Assembly: GCA_020747015.1 (NCBI GenBank)
Contig: JAGTJM010000011.1
Coordinates: 434,001-498,000 of the forward strand
Source: Pyrenochaeta sp. MPI-SDFR-AT-0127
Lineage: Eukaryota; Ascomycota; Dothideomycetes; Pleosporales; Cucurbitariaceae
Direction: 5' to 3'
DNA: 64,000 nucleotides
A program made the position numbers and the translations under genes. Of this stretch, positions 34,470 through 45,388 are shown in pieces (the first letter of the stretch is position 1; every line of letters starts with the position of its first letter). Below the pieces are notes generated by a model, which was not told where the DNA came from, searched no databases, and saw nothing but the letters and a program-made list of their open reading frames with translations.

Positions 34470-36148
34470 ATGGGCGTCCTCGCCGATGTTGCTGGCCCAT
34501 TGGCCGATTTTACCTCAAACTCGTCGCTCCCCGTCCTCGTCGCCGCCGGTTTCGCCTCCTTTATCCTGCTCGCCGTCGTCCTCAATGTTTTGAAGCAGCT
34601 GCTGCTCAAGAACCCTAATGAGCCGCCACTGGTCTTCCACTGGATTCCGATCATTGGAAACACCGTCACATATGGCATGGACCCGTATGGCTTCTTCTTC
34701 GCCAACCAGAAGAAGGTAAGCAGGAAGCACGGTGCAAATGCGCCACACGCTGACTGAGAATAGTATGGCAACGTCTTCACGTTTATTCTCCTCGGGCGCA
34801 AGATGACGGTCTGCCTGGACACGAAGGGCAACAATTTCATCTTGAATGGAAAGATCAAGGATGTCAACGCAGAGGAGATCTACGCCCCGCTCACCACGCC
34901 TGTCTTTGGCAAGGACGTTGTCTACGACTGCCCCAACTCGAAGCTCATGGAGCAGAAGAAGGTGCGCGATGAGTCCCCCAGTGTCGATTGCGCCACTAAC
35001 CTGAAAACCAGTTCGTCAAGTTTGGTCTCACACAAGAAGCCCTCCGCTCCTACGTTACCCTGATCACCGAGGAGGTCGAGGATTTCCTCAAGCGACACAA
35101 GGCCTTCAAGGGACAACAGGGGACATTCGACGTGACCAAGGTCATGGCCGAACTCACCATCTACACCGCGTCTCGCTCGCTCCAGGGCCAGGAGATCCGC
35201 AACTCCTTCGACTCGAAATTTGCCGAACTATACCACGATTTGGACATGGGTTTCTCTCCCATCAACTTTATGCTCTCGTGGGCACCGCTTCCACACAATC
35301 GTGCACGCGACAATGCGCGAGAGACCATGATCAAGCTATACTCTGATCTTGTGCGCAAGAGGAGGTCAGGACAGGCGAAGAAGGATTCACACGATATGAT
35401 TTGGCACTTGATGTCCTGCAAGTACAAGGATGGCACACCGGTTCCAGAGCACGAGATTGCCGGTATCATGATCGCACTGCTCATGGCTGGTCAGCACTCG
35501 TCTTCTTCTACCATTGCTTGGATCATCCTTCGTTTGGCACAGAACTCTCACCTTATTGAGGAGCTTCTCGCCGAGCAGAAGGCTGCTCTGGGTGAGGACC
35601 TCCCAGAACTTACTTATGAAGATCTTCAAAAGCTGCCACTTCACTCTCAGACCGTCAAGGAGACTCTCCGCCTTCACGCCCCCATCCATTCCATTATGCG
35701 CAAAGTCAAGCAGCCTCTCGTCGTCGACGGAACCAATTATGTTGTCCCTACTTCGCACACTCTTATGTCTTCTCCCGGCTTTTCCGCCCAACTCGACACC
35801 CACTTTGTCAACCCCGCTCATTGGGACCCACACCGCTGGGACGAGGGCCAGCACAACTTTGAAGCCGATGACAACAACGACGAAGAGAAGATTGACTACG
35901 GCTGGGGTGTCGTATCTAAGGGCACCAACTCCCCATACTTGCCCTTTGGCGCCGGCAGACATAGGTGCATTGGCGAGCAGTTTGCGTATTTACAGCTACA
36001 AACCATTCTGGTGGCGTTCGTTAGGGAGTTCAAGCTGAGGAATGTCGGTGGAAACAAAGACATCGTTGGCACAGATTACTCCAGCTTGTTCTCGAGGCCG
36101 TTGGCTCCAGGAATCGTGGAGTGGGAGCGAAGACGCAAGGAACTATAG
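34470..36148 (+). CDS. CYP51: Sterol 14-alpha demethylase, cytochrome P450 CYP51
   Basis: 526 residues from exons 34470-34715, 34764-34961 and 35012-36148. ER-anchored P450 that removes the 14-alpha methyl of lanosterol or eburicol in ergosterol synthesis; it is the azole target. An N-terminal membrane helix covers about 18-45. Tyr136 sits in 'VVYDCPNSKLM', the wild-type residue at the common Y136F/Y137F resistance site. The I-helix is 'AGQHSSSSTIAW', K-helix ExxR is E365/R368, and the haem Cys is C467 in 'FGAGRHRCIGEQFA'. The motif before it reads D-Y-G-W-G (Trp446) where fungal CYP51s usually have D-Y-G-Y-G. It is probably the CYP51B type, but a second copy elsewhere cannot be excluded. Confidence 0.96.
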
Positions 36149-37166
36149 AGTGGTGAGCATGAGGCTGAATATGGGTCTAGTATAATGAGCGTAATGATGT
36201 AGATATGTGCTTCGCTTCTAGACTTGCCTGATCCGACAGAGTCGCTTGGACATGTTAGATTTCGAGTTATCATTTGCTAATAATATGGGAATACAATAAT
36301 GCCAATTCTAATCAACTCTTCCCAAGACATTTCTACTATTCGCCTATTGTCTAAAAAGTTTGGGCAACAGCGTGACGCGCCATTAACGTCCTCGCATATG
36401 CCCGCACTTCCCCGAGCCATCTCCCGAAAGCTCCTCGACAAACCATTGAACAACACACTGCCGAACTTCCACTACCCCCATGGTTGCTCCACTCCATTAT
36501 GCAGGTGAGACGTTCAAAAAAAGCACGTCACAAGCCCGTTAGTGGAGAAGCTTAACGCTTTACCTTCCCTCCCATTGGCCCACTGTTTGCTTCACCCCGC
36601 AAAAGCTTCCGCTGCCGCTCTCTCGGCATCATGACGTCTCAAAAGACGGGTTGGACAAAGGGATCTACATCTCGCTGATCATCGTGCCGTGCTGTGATGA
36701 TCAGATGGGTGGTTGCTTTCCTCGAGTCATATGCCATTGAGAAGCAAAATGCTGCGTTGCTGTCCCAGGCGCATTTGTCATGAAGTGGATCGACAGGGCG
36801 CTAAACGCTGGGGTGGTGGGGAGGGGTGGGATGGGTATGGAGTAAAGTGGGCATTGGAAGCAAGGGAAGGGCCGCTTGGTATGGAGCTGGTGATAGATAG
36901 GTAGCTAGCTTCGGGATGAAGATAGTCCAGTAGTATGAACGGGACGATTGCTCTAGACGTGACGTGATTTCCATAAAGTAAAACGGGTTCTCGCCAGATC
37001 CTGTCTTGGAGTTTTGGATCCTGCAAGATACTCTTCTTTTACACGACTGTGGTCCTGAGTCCCAGCTGTCGACCTAAAATTGCGATCACTCTTCTCCAGG
37101 GTTCTGGGCCTTGATTCTACTCAGTCCCAAGTCCGTAACCACCGCACCACAGTGAAGATTTCCAAG
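36149..37166. other. Intergenic region
   Basis: About 1 kb between CYP51 and the MFS gene. The left third is AT-rich 3' flank. Short ORFs have no features. The frame upstream of the MFS ATG is open from 37080 but only from a non-ATG codon. Confidence 0.5.
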
Positions 37167-38788
37167 ATGGCAACCGCAGTAGAAAGGCACAGCGATGCCG
37201 CGAGCGATGAGAAAAATATTGGTAATAAACATGTCGAACACGACCAAGGACATACCATTGACAACCTGCCCGACCCCGACGCTGGTCTCAGTGAGGAGGA
37301 ACGCGCGAAGCATGACCGCAAACTTGTCCGAAAACTGGACTTCAAACTTATTCCATGGCTCACCTTCCTCTACCTCATTTCCTTCCTCGACCGCACGAAC
37401 ATTGGCAACGCAAAAGTCGACGGTCTGCAAGAAGACTTGGGCATGACGAATAGCCAGTACAACAACAGTCTAACGATCTTCTTTGTGAGCTATTCAGTAT
37501 TTGAGCCGTTGACAAATGTGCTGTTGAAAAAGCTGAGGCCGAGTGTGTTCTTGCCAATTATCATGATCTGGTGGGGGATTTGCATGACATGTATGGGACT
37601 GGTGCATAACTATGCAGGATTAATGACTGCTGTAAGATACTATCAATTAAGGGGAGAGCGTCAGCTGACAATGATAGCGTTGGTGGCTAGGAGTTGCTGA
37701 AGCCGGCCTGTTTCCTGGAGTCAACTACTATCTTTCTTGCTGGTACAAAAGATCTGAGTTTGGTATCAGGGCTGCAATCTTCTTCTCGGCTGCTGCACTA
37801 GCTGGGTCCTTTGGTGGACTTCTTGCTGCTGGAATCGCCCAAATGCGTGGGGTAGGCGGAAAGCCGGGATGGGCCTGGATCTTTGTACGTTTTGCGGGTC
37901 TCCATTGCGAAAGTGGTCGATACTGACTGAGAGCAGATTCTAGAAGGTCTTGCAACAATCGTCGTCGGCATAGCATCCTACTGGATGGTGCATGATTTCC
38001 CAGCTGAAGCCACCTTCCTCACGCCTGATGATCGAGCCCGCGTACTACGCCGCCTAAGGGACGATCAACAGTCCTCAGCCGCGCACGAGGACTTTAAGGC
38101 GACGTACTTTTGGCAATCGGTTAAAGACTGGAAGACGCTCCTGTTTGCTATCATTTACATGGGAGCCGACGGATCACTCTACGCTTTCAGCTTGTTCTTA
38201 CCGACAATTTTGCAGCAGCTGGGATATACTTCAACGACAGCCAATCTTCTTTCTGTCCCTCCCTATGCTGTCGCAGCAGTCATTACTATACTCGTCGGAT
38301 GGATCGCAGACCGGACTCAGCAGCGAGGATTGTGCAATATCTTCATTTGCATCTTTGGCATCGTAGGCTTTTCTATGCTTATAGGCTCCTCCAAACCTAA
38401 CGTTCAATACGCCGGGACATTTCTAGGGGCGATTGGGATCTATCCGTGCATTTCGAACACTATATCATGGGCATCCAACAATGTGGAAGGTGTGTACAAA
38501 CGCGGCGTCACTCTAGGTTTTGTTATCGGGTGGGGAAACCTCAATGGTGTTGTGAGCTCAAACATCTATCGAAGTAAGGACAAGCCGAGATTCTTCCTCG
38601 GACATGGCGTCGTCTTGGTATATCTAACCGCGTTCCTGTTTGGCGGCAGCATTGTAACGCGCATGTTGTTGGCGTGGGAAAACAAGAAGAGAAGAGCCGG
38701 TGCTCGCGATGTTTGGGTTGAGGGAAAGAGCGAAGAGGAGGTCCAGGAGCTTGGGGACAAGCGGCCAGATTTCTTCTATACCCTGTGA
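37167..38788 (+). CDS. MFS transporter, anion:cation symporter family (Dal5/Tna1-like)
   Basis: 507 residues from exons 37167-37631, 37678-37884 and 37937-38788. The motif 'KLDFKLIPWLTFLYLISFLDRTNIGNAKVDG' region (starting near residue 56) is characteristic of the allantoate/nicotinate permease family. It is followed by 'RWWLGVAEAGLFPGVNYYLSCWY' built across the first splice site. About 12 membrane helices with a hydrophilic central loop are visible, and the C-terminus is a polar tail. It likely imports an organic anion such as a vitamin, ureide or short peptide with protons. The substrate cannot be read from the sequence. Its 3' end is 124 nt from a convergent MFS gene of another family. Confidence 0.9.
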
Positions 38789-38912
38789 GAACGTTCACAC
38801 GTATTGAGAGCAGGAACTTGTGCGAGATTATTGTTACACCAGAAAGGATGCTGATGTGTGGCAGTTGAAGTGTAAAATAGTTGTCGTTAAAGAAGTGGAT
38901 TGTGTCTGCCCT

Positions 38913-40890
38913 TCATCCGCCTTTCTTGCTATTGGCAGGCTCCACATTCGATGTGCCTTCTGGGTCATGCTGGCCATATACAGACAAAGGTACAGCAGCG
39001 TTGATGGTTGTCTCCTTATCATCTTTAATACCTCCCTCCTTGGTTTTGCCCTCTGCAACCTTCGTGAATTCGTTCTCTTGTTTGCGCTCGGGTACGACGC
39101 CGAAAATACCCAGCCTTTTCCTTACCACGGCCAAAACTATGGCGACAATAAAATTCAATGTCGTGAACGCTAGCATGATCTGGAACTGTCTATTGTAACT
39201 GCCTCCAAAGACCACTCCAATTCGCCTCCTCATATTTTCCGGTAACTGTGCGATAGAACCGCTCGAATCTCGTACTGCGGCGACCTGTTCCTCTGATAAG
39301 AAGTCTGGTAGGTTGTCGTTCAAATATTCTCGATGGATAGCGGTGCAAATCGCCACGGCCACAGCGCCTCCAAGGGTTCGCATCATGTTCAATGCGCCTG
39401 TACCAACGGATATGTCTTTCTCTGGGATAGATGTGGCAACGAGCATGAAATAAGGAGGGCTCGCAAGTCCTAAGCCCAGACCTGTAACGATTTCGTACCC
39501 GTATACTCCAGGCCACAGATGAGAGTAGGTCGGAAGGCTGCTTAAGAGACCGATGCCAATGCCCACAACAGCAGTTGAGAAGATCAGAATGAATTCGATC
39601 GGCACTTTCTTCGCCGCCAAACCAGCGGCCATAGCTCCCAGCGGAGACACAAGAGTAGCTGGAAGAAGAAGTATTCCCGCTCGTTCAGCACTTGTGAAGT
39701 TAACGACTTGAAAACGTTGCGGGAGCTGGACAAAGATAACATAAAACGGCATCCCTAGAAGAAACATGCTCCTAGAAAATTGTGAGCACGGAGATCGAAA
39801 TCAGTAATATTGTGAACATACAGTAAAACGAGTGCCATAGAAGGGTTACGAAGGAAATTTACCGGAAAGATCGGCTCTTTCTTCGTTCGATAAGTGACCC
39901 ATGTTTCATACACTCCAAAGGCGATGAGTAGGACAAGACCGGTCACTAGTGTTCCTATTATAACACCACTACTCCATGAGTGCGACCCGCCAGCTTCCTG
40001 TAGCGCAAAGATAAGGGGGATAGGCCAGCAAACGGATAATATACCTCCAATACCGTCAAGGCTACGGATTCGCTGTGAGTTTGTCTTGCCGTCTTTCAGA
40101 GAGGGCATGGACATGAAGAGCAGTGCAATGGCGATTGCAACGATAGGTCCGCTAGGAGGACAGTTAGCCGGTGTGATACGGAGCACCAATGAAGACTGAC
40201 TTGATGAAAAATATCCACCTCCAAGTCGTACGATCGGAAATGATACCTCCTAGCAAAGGCCCCAGCAAGTTCGCCATCGCAAAAACTGAACTGATCACGC
40301 CTGAGTAGAAGCCAATCTTCTCGGGGCTTATCAGCTTCATGATGGAGACAAACGTGAGCGAATAGAGACCAGAGCCACCAATGCCTTGGAACGCGCGGAA
40401 GACGATCAACTGGACCATTGTCTGAGCCGCACCACATGCCATGGAGAAGACTAAGAATAATACTGCACAGGAGAGCATGAGAACTTTCAGACCCCAAATA
40501 TCGCTCAATTTGGCCGTAATCATCAAGAATGCTAAACGTATCAGCTTAATGATGTCCACAAACGGCTCAAATGTGACTTACAATTGTATGTCAATAAGTA
40601 CGCGGTGACAAGCCATGCCGCTTGCTCCAGTGCATTGAAGCCACTCGAAATCTTGATTAGAGCGGTTGTAACGATAGTAGTGTCCAGAGCAGAGATGAAT
40701 AGGCAAAACCTATGAGGTGGAAGTACATAGTCAGCATGTGGCTCACTGCAAGCTGCAGGTGGATTTCTCACCATAATCCAGCAATGATTGTATGCAATTT
40801 CGTCTGGCTGATGTTCGGAATGGTAGATGCTGCAGCGACATTGTCACCACTCCCACTACTCGCCGCGGTGGCAGCCTCATCCTCAGCCAT
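38913..40890 (-). CDS. MFS drug:H+ antiporter, DHA2 (14-TM) type
   Basis: 588 residues, minus-strand exons 40890-40772, 40709-40582, 40531-40201, 40151-39822 and 39771-38913; all four introns (49-62 nt) restore frame. The TM1 motif 'ISALDTTIVTTAL' and 'FRAFQGIGGSGLYSLTFV' mark the DHA2 antiporter group, as do 'GPLLGGIISDRTTWRWIFFIN' and a second-half 'GLASPPYFMLVATSIPEKD'. The ATG at 40890 ('MAEDEAATAASS') is chosen because the frame further upstream starts only at TTG. DHA2 proteins export drugs, toxic metabolites or the cell's own products. No biosynthetic cluster surrounds it, so self-resistance is not indicated. Confidence 0.88.
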
Positions 40891-41857
40891 TGAGGGTGAT
40901 CGGTGTCGTAGAGGTGGTGTTGAATCCCGCTGTGAAGTACTCAATTGACTAGGTGGTGCAGTACATGTCCGTATGTGGCACAGTTGGCTCTTCAAATTGT
41001 ATGTTACGTCGCCGTTCCGGGCCAACTCAACCCCCTCCGACGGTGAGAGTGGAGAGTCCGAAGAGCTTTTCGATGCATGATGGCGTGCCTTACGCCCGTA
41101 TGCATATTAAGTGGCTTGATTGAAGGATCTCAGGCCAGCCTCGGCCTGTAGCACATGCCACCAAGCACTAGCGAATGCGACGACCAACCTCGCAACCGAG
41201 CGGCTTACCGCAGCATTTCATTGTCAGATTCATCGCTGCTCGACGTTGTCATTCGTGAAATGCCCTAACTGACGAGAACCGAGACCATGACTATGCGCAC
41301 CCAAAAGAGAGAACCGATGCTTAGCCGAGCAAACACTTGCTATCTAGATGTGTCAATGTTTCCCTCAACGCCCTCAGAGGCTCCTCGCTTCTTCTAGCAA
41401 CACGCGTATTACGGCTTAAGAGAGGTACAGTCAGTTTGCATTTACCGCAGAGAACGAACAAGAAAAGTGGAGAAGATGCGACGTTAGAGAGAAGTGAAGA
41501 CAGGAGTCAACTACGACAGAGGCGCGAATTTGCAGGCAAAGGAGCGTTTTCGTCTACTCCATCTCTTTTATTGTCATTGCATCGCGACCTTGATGTTTTC
41601 AACCAGTTCCTCGGTTCCAATGGATATTGTGGTGCAATGCTCGAGGTGGAGGTGAGGGCGAGCTTGTCGCGAAACTGCCGCGTCCCTTCCTTGACTTCAA
41701 ACGTCATGGCAGTCGCGCTCTTTATCTAGCATGAGCGCGATCTCACCTTTCTTTTCACTCTTTTCTTACTTCACACTCAACTATGCTGCAAACGTTTTTC
41801 ATTGTGCCCCTGCGGGAATGACCTTCACCTCGGACTATCACCCTTTCTGTCTTTGCC
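40891..41857. other. Divergent promoter region
   Basis: 967 nt between the DHA2 transporter (-) and the next gene (+). ORFs are short and featureless. No RNA gene or repeat is seen. Confidence 0.5.
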
Positions 41858-44800
41858 ATGACCTCGCAAGCGTTTGAAGCTGTGCTAGGCGAGCCGGACA
41901 ACAACGCGTCGCATTTGCAACTTCATAGACTCATTACTACTGGAGGATTTAGCAACTTCAAGGACCCTGCTGTCACTAAGAAATATCTGCGCGCATTCTG
42001 TGACACCACCTTGTCTTTTATTTGGAGAAGATGGATCGGGCTTGCGCTGGCAGGTATGATAGAAGCATCAACGGATGTGGTCGATCACTTCAAGCACCTG
42101 AGAGAGGAGCTGCACAGCCTCGGTGTTATCTTGCTAAGCAATACTGAACGAGAAGACACCAAGATCATCGCAGGGATCATCATTCGACAAGGTCTAGAAA
42201 AGGGTATCGAGTATACCAGCTTCTGGGCGTCTGAAAAGGTGAAGAACAGTATACCAAAGTTTCCCGAGGAGTGCGGACCGAGGTGGATGGCAGACTTTCA
42301 GAGTTTTCTGGATACATTGGGCGACTTGGCTCTGGTGAATTCGAATGCTGACCCTTCCATAATCTATCCTATCTCCCTTATCACGTCGGATGGGTTCAAA
42401 TGGCGAGAATCGAGTGGCAGTATTCCCATCGCATTGATTCAGGCAGGGTTGTTGACAATCGTTGCGTCAGACGATTCCCTTCGAGACATTCAGTTCGTAG
42501 ACATACCAGTCGCTCATATTTGCAACGTTCGATCCCGGCCTTCTACTCTTCACGCTCCACAACCGTGTACAACAAGGCATGAACCGTGGGACCTCATCTT
42601 AACACTCAGATGTGGATCATGGACTTATTGTTTGAATGCAACCAGACGTTCCGGAACTGAGGTTACGCTGTTATTTTGTCATTCTAAAGATGCAGAAGAG
42701 TGGAAGAATTGTGTTCAAGAACACCTGAAGTTGGAAAATAATTCTTCTACTACTTTGCCTCCCAAGATGAATCCCTTGATGTCTAGGAGCTCGCCAATCA
42801 ACCTTGGTCCAGTACCACTACCTCATATCAACCAGCTCGCGACGCAGCACAAGCAAGAGCCAATTATTCAATCAAATGGATCAATATCAAGCGGTGCATC
42901 TGTCGATGCAACGCAGTTGCAATCAGAAGAAGAGATAAATAATCCCAAGAGCATGCAGACTCGTAAGAGCGCGAAGCTGGCACGAATGAAATGCACAAAT
43001 GAGTTAGCTGTAGCGCGACAACAACATCAGGTCCAGCCAGTACACAGCCCAAGTACCCTTAGGTCCAAAGGCAAGCCTAGGAGTATCTTACCAGAAAAGC
43101 GGACCAAACGAGCATGCCCAACAACAAAGCCGACGACGTACCGCAAAGGAAAGCTGCCAAATGTTTCCCAGACCGCAAACTTAAGCGGCTCCAGACAAGT
43201 CCACTCGCAGATTGACGTCTTCGAAATACCGAATGAAGAGATTATCAGATCAAGCACTCCGGTAGAAGCCAGCGCGAATGATGTCTCAAGTCCTTCGTCA
43301 CTGTTGCAGAAGCAGGTACAGGTGCCCGTCTTTGCTTCTCAGGCCGGCACCGCTAGTGCAAATAAACATGCATCAAAATCTAAGCGCAAACCAGAAGATG
43401 ACGATGAATTCATTCCTGGCATAGTCAAACGGAGAAGGAAGACAAATAGCAAGCGTAGATCTAGGCCAAGCGCTGTCCGTGGCAATGGACAAGTACAAAA
43501 GAAAGCTCGAATCAAACCGACCCAAGATGCTGTGATTAGCACAAATGAGACGGAAACAACAAAGGGCGTGGTGCATCACAAAGCTCATGTTGATTCTAGA
43601 AAGATCTCACAACTACAACGGATTAAGGCGGCACCACAGGATGAGTCTCTGCCATCGGTTGTCTCGTCACGACATTCCCTGATCGAAGGTCTTTTGGCCT
43701 CTTGTCGGCCATCGCAAGCTTCTGATGTGTTGTTCAAAAAGCCAAAGCTTCCGTTACACACACCCCAAATCCCCACAACTCCATCTAAGACCAAATTTCT
43801 GTCCAACGAACCACCTTTGCAACTGCAAACTCCAGTTGGTGTGCGAAAGTGTCTTTATAATACGCCTCTGCCTCACATGTTCTCATCCCCGCCCTTAAGC
43901 AAAACAATCAGAGCATTGAATGATAAGCTACAGACGTCCGCAGTCGACGTGGAAATACTCTCTAGCAACAGCAAGCCTGTCCCAGCATCGCCAAATGCGG
44001 AATCTACCGCTATCTCTGGCCATGCAGATCGTGATGATGTAGACTTTGAGAAGAGAGAAGGCGAGATACAGACAGCCAGGAGCGATCCGTTCAGTCAGCG
44101 AAGGGCTGTCCAGAAAGCTTCTTCCTTCATACGCCGTTTAACAGGGGAAGACAAATTGAACGAACAGTCCATCTTCAAGGCAGACCACCCCAATAACATG
44201 TCGGATGAGATGACGAATCTTGACAGCTCGAGCGAAACCCTTCTTAGTGCAGCGACTGTCCCTTCTCCACAGCCTGTACTGTGGTGGGCGAAGAAGCATA
44301 TATGCATAGGGAGCCAAAATCTAGTTGGTAAGAACTTTACTCAGACAAAAGCGTTGCTAGAGCCAGCGGCAAGGGCGAAGATGAAACAGCAAGGGATTTT
44401 CAACTCTTCGGAGCGAGCCTCCCGGTTACTAAAGGATATCGATCCGCATGCGCAAGCCTCGCAGTCATCAAATGGTGGAGCAAAGAGGCAAAGCAATATT
44501 GCGTCCGCGAAATCGCCCACACAAAGCGTCTGCAGGCAATTTCCTACAAAGATTGCCCCACTGAAGGGAACGCCATTGTACAAAAAAGACGCACAACGTT
44601 TCGCAACAAATAACTTCATCGCGGAAACTTCCCAACAAATCATCAATGGCACCCAAAAGGATCAGTCACTCCAGGACTATAGTAATATCGACATAAACGT
44701 TGACACTACTTTGATAGACTACACCAAAGATGACCACGTCAATATCGAGCTGCATGCTTCTCCTCTTCAACTTCGTTCGTCTCCACCACCATTCCCTGGC

Positions 44801-45178
44801 ACGCCGAGTAGCCACAGCTCTACCTCTGCTGAATTTAATTGCTCGTCCCAGCCACCTGTAAAAAGCTCAGAAGCCGAAGAAATTGAATGGAAAGCAAGCC
44901 TTCAGCCACATCAGTGTGCGCTGCATGACCTTCTCCTACGTACCTCAAAGCGAGTTTTACGTCATATCGTTGATAACGAGACTGCTGTGACTGATGTTGC
45001 GGAAGTCTTTGCAAGGGATGGTGAGCATTTGCTAGAGTCCTTGCTTAAGCGACATGATCGCGAATATGATATTGTCTTTCAGGATATGGAGAACAAGATG
45101 AAGGGTCTCAAGAGAGATTTGGAGACCTCCATCAAGCAGCTGACGAAAGAGAGGCGACGACTGAAAGCGATCACTTGA
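41858..45178 (+). CDS. Large protein with helical and PH-like N-terminal domains and C-terminal coiled coil; candidate meiotic chromosome axis protein (SYCP2/Red1-like layout)
   Basis: Single exon, 1106 residues. Residues about 15-160 are mostly helical ('WRRWIGLALAGMIEASTDVV', 'KIIAGIIIRQGLEKGIEY'). Residues about 170-290 look like a PH-type fold: strands around 'GLLTIVASDD', 'IPVAHICNV', 'WDLILTLRCGSWTYCLN' and 'TLLFCHSKD', closed by a helix with conserved-type Trp ('AEEWKNCVQEHLK'). Residues 300-1005 are disordered, Ser/Lys-rich, with a basic cluster near 520 ('KRRRKTNSKRRSR', likely nuclear). Residues 1008-1106 form a heptad-rich coiled coil ending in basic residues. Helical repeat, PH-like domain, long linker and terminal coiled coil is the plan of mammalian SYCP2 and of Red1-type axis proteins. 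I know no direct sequence match, so this identity is a hypothesis; the ORF itself is certain to be coding. Confidence 0.6.
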   Translation: MTSQAFEAVLGEPDNNASHLQLHRLITTGGFSNFKDPAVTKKYLRAFCDTTLSFIWRRWIGLALAGMIEASTDVVDHFKHLREELHSLGVILLSNTEREDTKIIAGIIIRQGLEKGIEYTSFWASEKVKNSIPKFPEECGPRWMADFQSFLDTLGDLALVNSNADPSIIYPISLITSDGFKWRESSGSIPIALIQAGLLTIVASDDSLRDIQFVDIPVAHICNVRSRPSTLHAPQPCTTRHEPWDLILTLRCGSWTYCLNATRRSGTEVTLLFCHSKDAEEWKNCVQEHLKLENNSSTTLPPKMNPLMSRSSPINLGPVPLPHINQLATQHKQEPIIQSNGSISSGASVDATQLQSEEEINNPKSMQTRKSAKLARMKCTNELAVARQQHQVQPVHSPSTLRSKGKPRSILPEKRTKRACPTTKPTTYRKGKLPNVSQTANLSGSRQVHSQIDVFEIPNEEIIRSSTPVEASANDVSSPSSLLQKQVQVPVFASQAGTASANKHASKSKRKPEDDDEFIPGIVKRRRKTNSKRRSRPSAVRGNGQVQKKARIKPTQDAVISTNETETTKGVVHHKAHVDSRKISQLQRIKAAPQDESLPSVVSSRHSLIEGLLASCRPSQASDVLFKKPKLPLHTPQIPTTPSKTKFLSNEPPLQLQTPVGVRKCLYNTPLPHMFSSPPLSKTIRALNDKLQTSAVDVEILSSNSKPVPASPNAESTAISGHADRDDVDFEKREGEIQTARSDPFSQRRAVQKASSFIRRLTGEDKLNEQSIFKADHPNNMSDEMTNLDSSSETLLSAATVPSPQPVLWWAKKHICIGSQNLVGKNFTQTKALLEPAARAKMKQQGIFNSSERASRLLKDIDPHAQASQSSNGGAKRQSNIASAKSPTQSVCRQFPTKIAPLKGTPLYKKDAQRFATNNFIAETSQQIINGTQKDQSLQDYSNIDINVDTTLIDYTKDDHVNIELHASPLQLRSSPPPFPGTPSSHSSTSAEFNCSSQPPVKSSEAEEIEWKASLQPHQCALHDLLLRTSKRVLRHIVDNETAVTDVAEVFARDGEHLLESLLKRHDREYDIVFQDMENKMKGLKRDLETSIKQLTKERRRLKAIT

Positions 45179-45388
45179 GCAAGTACGAATTACTGTCATG
45201 ATAGTGCGACCTTATATACGTTAGTCTTCAATATGTTGAAAGGATCATGCGTATGGCTTAAGATAAAATGGTGACAATCCTACAATACCAACCCATGCTC
45301 TATACCAAAGTATGATCAACAAAGCAGTATTGACATATAATTATTTGTTGGCACCTCTCTTCATATGTATCACATACTGCAATCGATA

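Noticed and set aside
37167..40890. Secondary-metabolite or drug-resistance gene cluster around CYP51, the MFS pair and the ABC pump
   Set aside because: No synthase, tailoring enzyme or pathway regulator is present, and unrelated housekeeping genes lie between them.
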